DNA of 14,271 bases from Deltaproteobacteria bacterium (GTDB lineage Bacteria; Myxococcota_A; UBA9160; JAFDET01). The stretch lies in assembly GCA_019310195.1 (NCBI GenBank), contig JAFDET010000043.1, positions 1-14,271 on the forward strand, given 5' to 3'. The notes beneath the pieces are model-generated. The model saw only the letters and a list, made by a program, of their open reading frames with translations. It did not search any database and was not told where the DNA came from. Made by a program: the position numbers and the translations under genes. Below are positions 11,559-14,271 of the stretch, piece by piece (positions within the stretch are counted from its first letter, which is position 1; each line of letters begins with the position of its first letter).

Positions 11559-14271
11559 GACGGCTTGCCCCCCGGCGGTCCCGGCGCGCGGTAGCCGGCC
11601 AGGGCCATCAGGCGCTCGGTCAGCCGCGCGAGCGCCTCGCGGTCGCCCTCGGAGCGGATCCCGGCGATCTGGCCCTCGTACTCGTGGGTCAGCGCATCGA
11701 GCCGCGACTGCTGCTCGGTCTCGATCTGCTGCACCAGCGCGTCGCGGATTCGCTCGGTGAACGGGCTCTGGACACCGGCCAGCTCGCGCAGGGCGCCCCA
11801 GACGCCCAGGCGCTCGGCGGCGGCAGCCCCCAGCGCCGCGCTCAGCGCGAGCCGGCGACCTTCCGCCTCCAGCACCGGCACGCGTTCGGCCCTCCCGGAC
11901 TCGGGAAGGGCGAGCCACTCCGCCAGGGGCACACCCTCGTCGGGGTTCGCCTCCCGGAAGTGCTCCGCGAAACGCTCCTCGCCCAGCGCCCAGGTCGCGA
12001 AGTCGGCTCCGCCCCAGTCGTCCGCGAGGCCGGGGTTGTGCTCCAAGCTGGCGCGCAGCCCGAACACGCCCTCGGCGGCCGGGTCGTAGCGGAGCAGCAC
12101 GTGGGCGCGGCCCTCCACCGCGCGCAGTGCCTGCTCCAGGGTGGCGTCCGCGGCGAAGCCGTGCCGACGCGGGCTCGGCGCGTGCAGGTGCACCAGAGCC
12201 GGCCCCGGCCAGGCGAGCGCGTCGGAGACGCCCCGCGCCAGGTGCTCGGGGTGCGCCAGGGAGCTCGCCAGGACGAAGGCCCGGCGGTGGGCCATGGCCA
12301 CCAGCGAGGCCTCGGGGCCGGGCGCGAGCCGGCCGCGGCCGTCCAGCAGGATCACCTTGATGGGCAGGTCCGAGGCCAGCAGGCGCGTCAGGGCGTCGAG
12401 GCCCTGCTCCACCAGGGCTTCGTCGTCGCCGAGGAGCAGCAGCGGCGGGCAGGCCGCGCGCTGCTCGGGCTCCAGGTCCGGCCAGGTCAGGGCCTCGATG
12501 GCCTCGAGGCGAGCGCTGCGGTCGGGCGGCGCCTCCGCCTCGAGCGCGGCCCTGCGCAGCGCACGCTGCAGCGCCAGGTGGTCGGCCACCAGGCCGTGGG
12601 CGATGCCGCGCGCCAGCTCCACCGCCTCGGCCGCGGGCGCCAGGGTGAGCGGCGCGAAGTACGGGTGCTCGGGGAAGCGCGCCGCCCAGTCGCCGACGCT
12701 GCCCGCGGCCACCACCACACCGAAGCGCGAGCGGCCAAAGCCATCGGCAGCGTGGGAGAGCCGCTCGCGGCGCTCATCCAAGTCGGCCGCGGCGCGCGCC
12801 CGGCGCAGGGCGACGCGGCGGTCCAGGGTGGCATGGGCGCCCAGCGCGTCCAGGCGGCTCCCCAGGTCGGCCAGATCGAGGCGCTGGCGGGACAGGCCGG
12901 TCAGGGCCTCGGCGAGGGTGTCGGGACCGGTTGTGGAGAGGCTCTCCGCCAGGGCGCCGCGCAGGCCCTCCGCCAGGCTCTCGCGCAGCTCCTCGATGCG
13001 CTTCAGCGTGGCCGAGACCCGCCGCTGGGCGTGGTGCTCGACCAGGGCCGTCACCAGGCGCCCGGCGAGGCGCTGGCCGCAGCCGGGCTCGGCGGCCGCG
13101 CCGCCGCCGGCCTGGGACTGGGCGCAGTGGCGCGAGAGCAGGACCGCCGGCATCAGGCCCAGCTCCGGGTGACGCGCCGCCCGTTCGAGGCTCGCACCGC
13201 TGGTGTCGGGCAGCGTCTCCCAGGAGCGCCGGCGCTCCCGCAGCTGAGCCACGCGCTCGGGCGATCGCTCGACGCCGGCCAGGGCCTGCTCGGGACAGGC
13301 GCGCACACACAGGCCGCAGCCGACGCAGCGCTGCGGATCGACGGCCAACACCAGCAGCTCGCCGGCGCCCTGCTTCTCGTCTTCGGGCTCGTGGAAGAAG
13401 GGCCGGCTGGGGACCGGCTCCAGAGCGCAGAACGCGGTCGCGGTGGACTCGACGGCGGCCTCGTACGCCGGACCCTCCGACTCGGAGATCTGCATGCGCT
13501 CGGCCAGCCAGGTCCAGGCCTCGCGCACGTGCTCTTCGCGGATTTCCTCCAACCCGCCCGTCACCAGCTGCCGGGCGATGCGCCCGGCCAGGTTCTTGTG
13601 GGCCCGGCGCAGGGCGTCGGCAACGGGGCCGTCGGCTCCCGCCGCCCGGCTGGCCGCCCCGAGCAGGGGCTCGATGCCGAGGGCCGACACGCCGATCGCC
13701 CCCTCCGGACAGGCGGTCCAGCAGCGGCCGCAGCCGCTGCAGGCAGCGGGGTCGAGGGCGGGGAGCTGGGCGCCGGTCGCCCGCGCGGCCAGTGCAGAGG
13801 CGCCGGCCGGCACTGCGCCGCCCGCCCGCAGCGGGTCGGGCACGCGGTCGAGGGCGCCCGCCTCCAGAGGCTGAAGCAGCTCGCCCCAGAAGCGGGGCAG
13901 GCTGTCGTGACTCGCACGCACCCGGCCGATGCGCCGCACCAGGGCCGGCGGCTCCGCGTCTGCCGGCTCGACTGCCTGCTGCTCTTGCCACGCCACCTCG
14001 CGGCCGGCGTTCTCCGCATCCGCCTCGTCGCCGCGCAGGCGGGCAAGAAGCACGGCGAGCGCGGCCTCGAAGTCCGGGGGCGCCGCGATCACGCGCAACC
14101 CGCGCGCGCGTACGCCGCGCTGCCAGCCGGGCGGCAGTGCCGCCCAGGCGGCGTCGGGCTCCGCGTGCTCGGCCAGGATCACGGTTCCGCCGTCGGCCAG
14201 CGCATCCAGCGCCTCGGCCGGAACGCCCGCCGCACCCGCCACCAGCAGCAGCGAAACCGGTGCCCGCGGCC
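11555..14271 (-). CDS. PFOR/NifJ-like protein heading the rnf operon, 5' end outside window, probably catalytically degenerate
   Basis: The frame is open to the right edge, so the N-terminus is missing. Residues are numbered from an internal GTG at 14242 (895 visible). The start resembles the PFOR gamma-type domain: DALADGGTVILAEHAEPDAAW (13-33). Next come LPRFWGELL (115-123) and two ferredoxin motifs: C168/C171/C174/C178-P, and C306/C309/C312/C316-P. The C-terminal half follows the PFOR thiamine-diphosphate domain: AEPGCGQ (384-390), LLGDDEALVEQGLDAL (603-618), VILLDGRGRL (630-639), SLVAMAHRRAFVLAS (646-660), GPALVHLHAPSPRRHG (680-695), VLLRYDP (715-721). Canonical equivalents are C-x2-C-G, GDGWAYDIGYGGLDH, LDTEVYSNTGG and ATCINQG. 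By this alignment the Mg/thiamine motif and three of four proximal-cluster cysteines are gone. A Glu/Arg-rich helical tail follows (825-880). It is translationally coupled to rnfC, so a role as electron carrier or scaffold for Rnf is inferred. Confidence 0.8.
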   Translation of the reverse strand, partial: PRAPVSLLLVAGAAGVPAEALDALADGGTVILAEHAEPDAAWAALPPGWQRGVRARGLRVIAAPPDFEAALAVLLARLRGDEADAENAGREVAWQEQQAVEPADAEPPALVRRIGRVRASHDSLPRFWGELLQPLEAGALDRVPDPLRAGGAVPAGASALAARATGAQLPALDPAACSGCGRCWTACPEGAIGVSALGIEPLLGAASRAAGADGPVADALRRAHKNLAGRIARQLVTGGLEEIREEHVREAWTWLAERMQISESEGPAYEAAVESTATAFCALEPVPSRPFFHEPEDEKQGAGELLVLAVDPQRCVGCGLCVRACPEQALAGVERSPERVAQLRERRRSWETLPDTSGASLERAARHPELGLMPAVLLSRHCAQSQAGGGAAAEPGCGQRLAGRLVTALVEHHAQRRVSATLKRIEELRESLAEGLRGALAESLSTTGPDTLAEALTGLSRQRLDLADLGSRLDALGAHATLDRRVALRRARAAADLDERRERLSHAADGFGRSRFGVVVAAGSVGDWAARFPEHPYFAPLTLAPAAEAVELARGIAHGLVADHLALQRALRRAALEAEAPPDRSARLEAIEALTWPDLEPEQRAACPPLLLLGDDEALVEQGLDALTRLLASDLPIKVILLDGRGRLAPGPEASLVAMAHRRAFVLASSLAHPEHLARGVSDALAWPGPALVHLHAPSPRRHGFAADATLEQALRAVEGRAHVLLRYDPAAEGVFGLRASLEHNPGLADDWGGADFATWALGEERFAEHFREANPDEGVPLAEWLALPESGRAERVPVLEAEGRRLALSAALGAAAAERLGVWGALRELAGVQSPFTERIRDALVQQIETEQQSRLDALTHEYEGQIAGIRSEGDREALARLTERLMALAGYRAPGPPGGKPS

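Noticed and set aside
12141..13172. Long + strand open frame (343 codons) antisense to the PFOR-like gene
   Set aside because: The product is Arg/Ser/Ala-rich low-complexity sequence typical of antisense frames in GC-rich DNA. The - strand frame has clear domain motifs.

Overview
The window is a very GC-rich, densely packed bacterial chromosome segment with many GTG and TTG starts. The mix of genes (a full Rnf operon in rnfCDGEA order, Der next to a YfgM-like TPR protein, a FYDLN zinc-ribbon protein with a lysine/alanine-rich histone-like tail, class I aldolase, Slt-type transglycosylase) suggests a Gram-negative bacterium of the deltaproteobacterial lineages (Myxococcota, Binatota, Desulfobacterota or similar). 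That placement is an inference from gene content and base composition, not a phylogeny. No rRNA, tRNA, insertion sequence, CRISPR array or phage gene was recognised.

Left part (1-2249, + strand): the C-terminal part of a Slt-family lytic transglycosylase runs in from outside the window. It overlaps a PfkB-family sugar kinase by 4 nt (TTGA), and a small bitopic membrane protein with a strong Shine-Dalgarno follows. Convergent to these is a - strand gene (2253-2996) for a FYDLN zinc-ribbon protein with a lysine-rich N-terminal half and an acidic tail. A 271-nt gap (2997-3267) holds an AT-rich island and two GC hairpins.

Middle part (3268-6447, - strand): der (EngA), a YfgM-like TPR membrane protein and a class I fructose-bisphosphate aldolase lie in tandem with gaps of 94 and 110 nt. 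A long inverted repeat sits in the der/TPR gap, with the der stop codon inside one arm. Divergent from der is a lone + strand gene for a secreted or membrane protein of unknown function (6587-7045), with a plausible sigma70 promoter and a 5' leader hairpin.

Right part (7115-14271, - strand): one compact operon, read from the right edge. A large protein related to pyruvate:ferredoxin oxidoreductase (PFOR, 5' end outside the window) is followed by rnfC, rnfD, rnfG, rnfE, rnfA and a 56-residue Cys-rich membrane protein. The first five junctions overlap by 4 or 1 nt. Rnf exchanges electrons between ferredoxin and NAD+ coupled to Na+ or H+ movement across the membrane.

Two features stand out. No rnfB is visible, and its usual slot after rnfA is taken by the tiny Cys-rich protein. 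The PFOR-like protein keeps its two ferredoxin-type 4Fe-4S motifs but appears, by eye, to have lost the thiamine-diphosphate/Mg motif and most ligands of the proximal cluster. This suggests a PFOR-derived, catalytically dead electron-transfer subunit of an unusual Rnf complex, which is the most interesting candidate system here.
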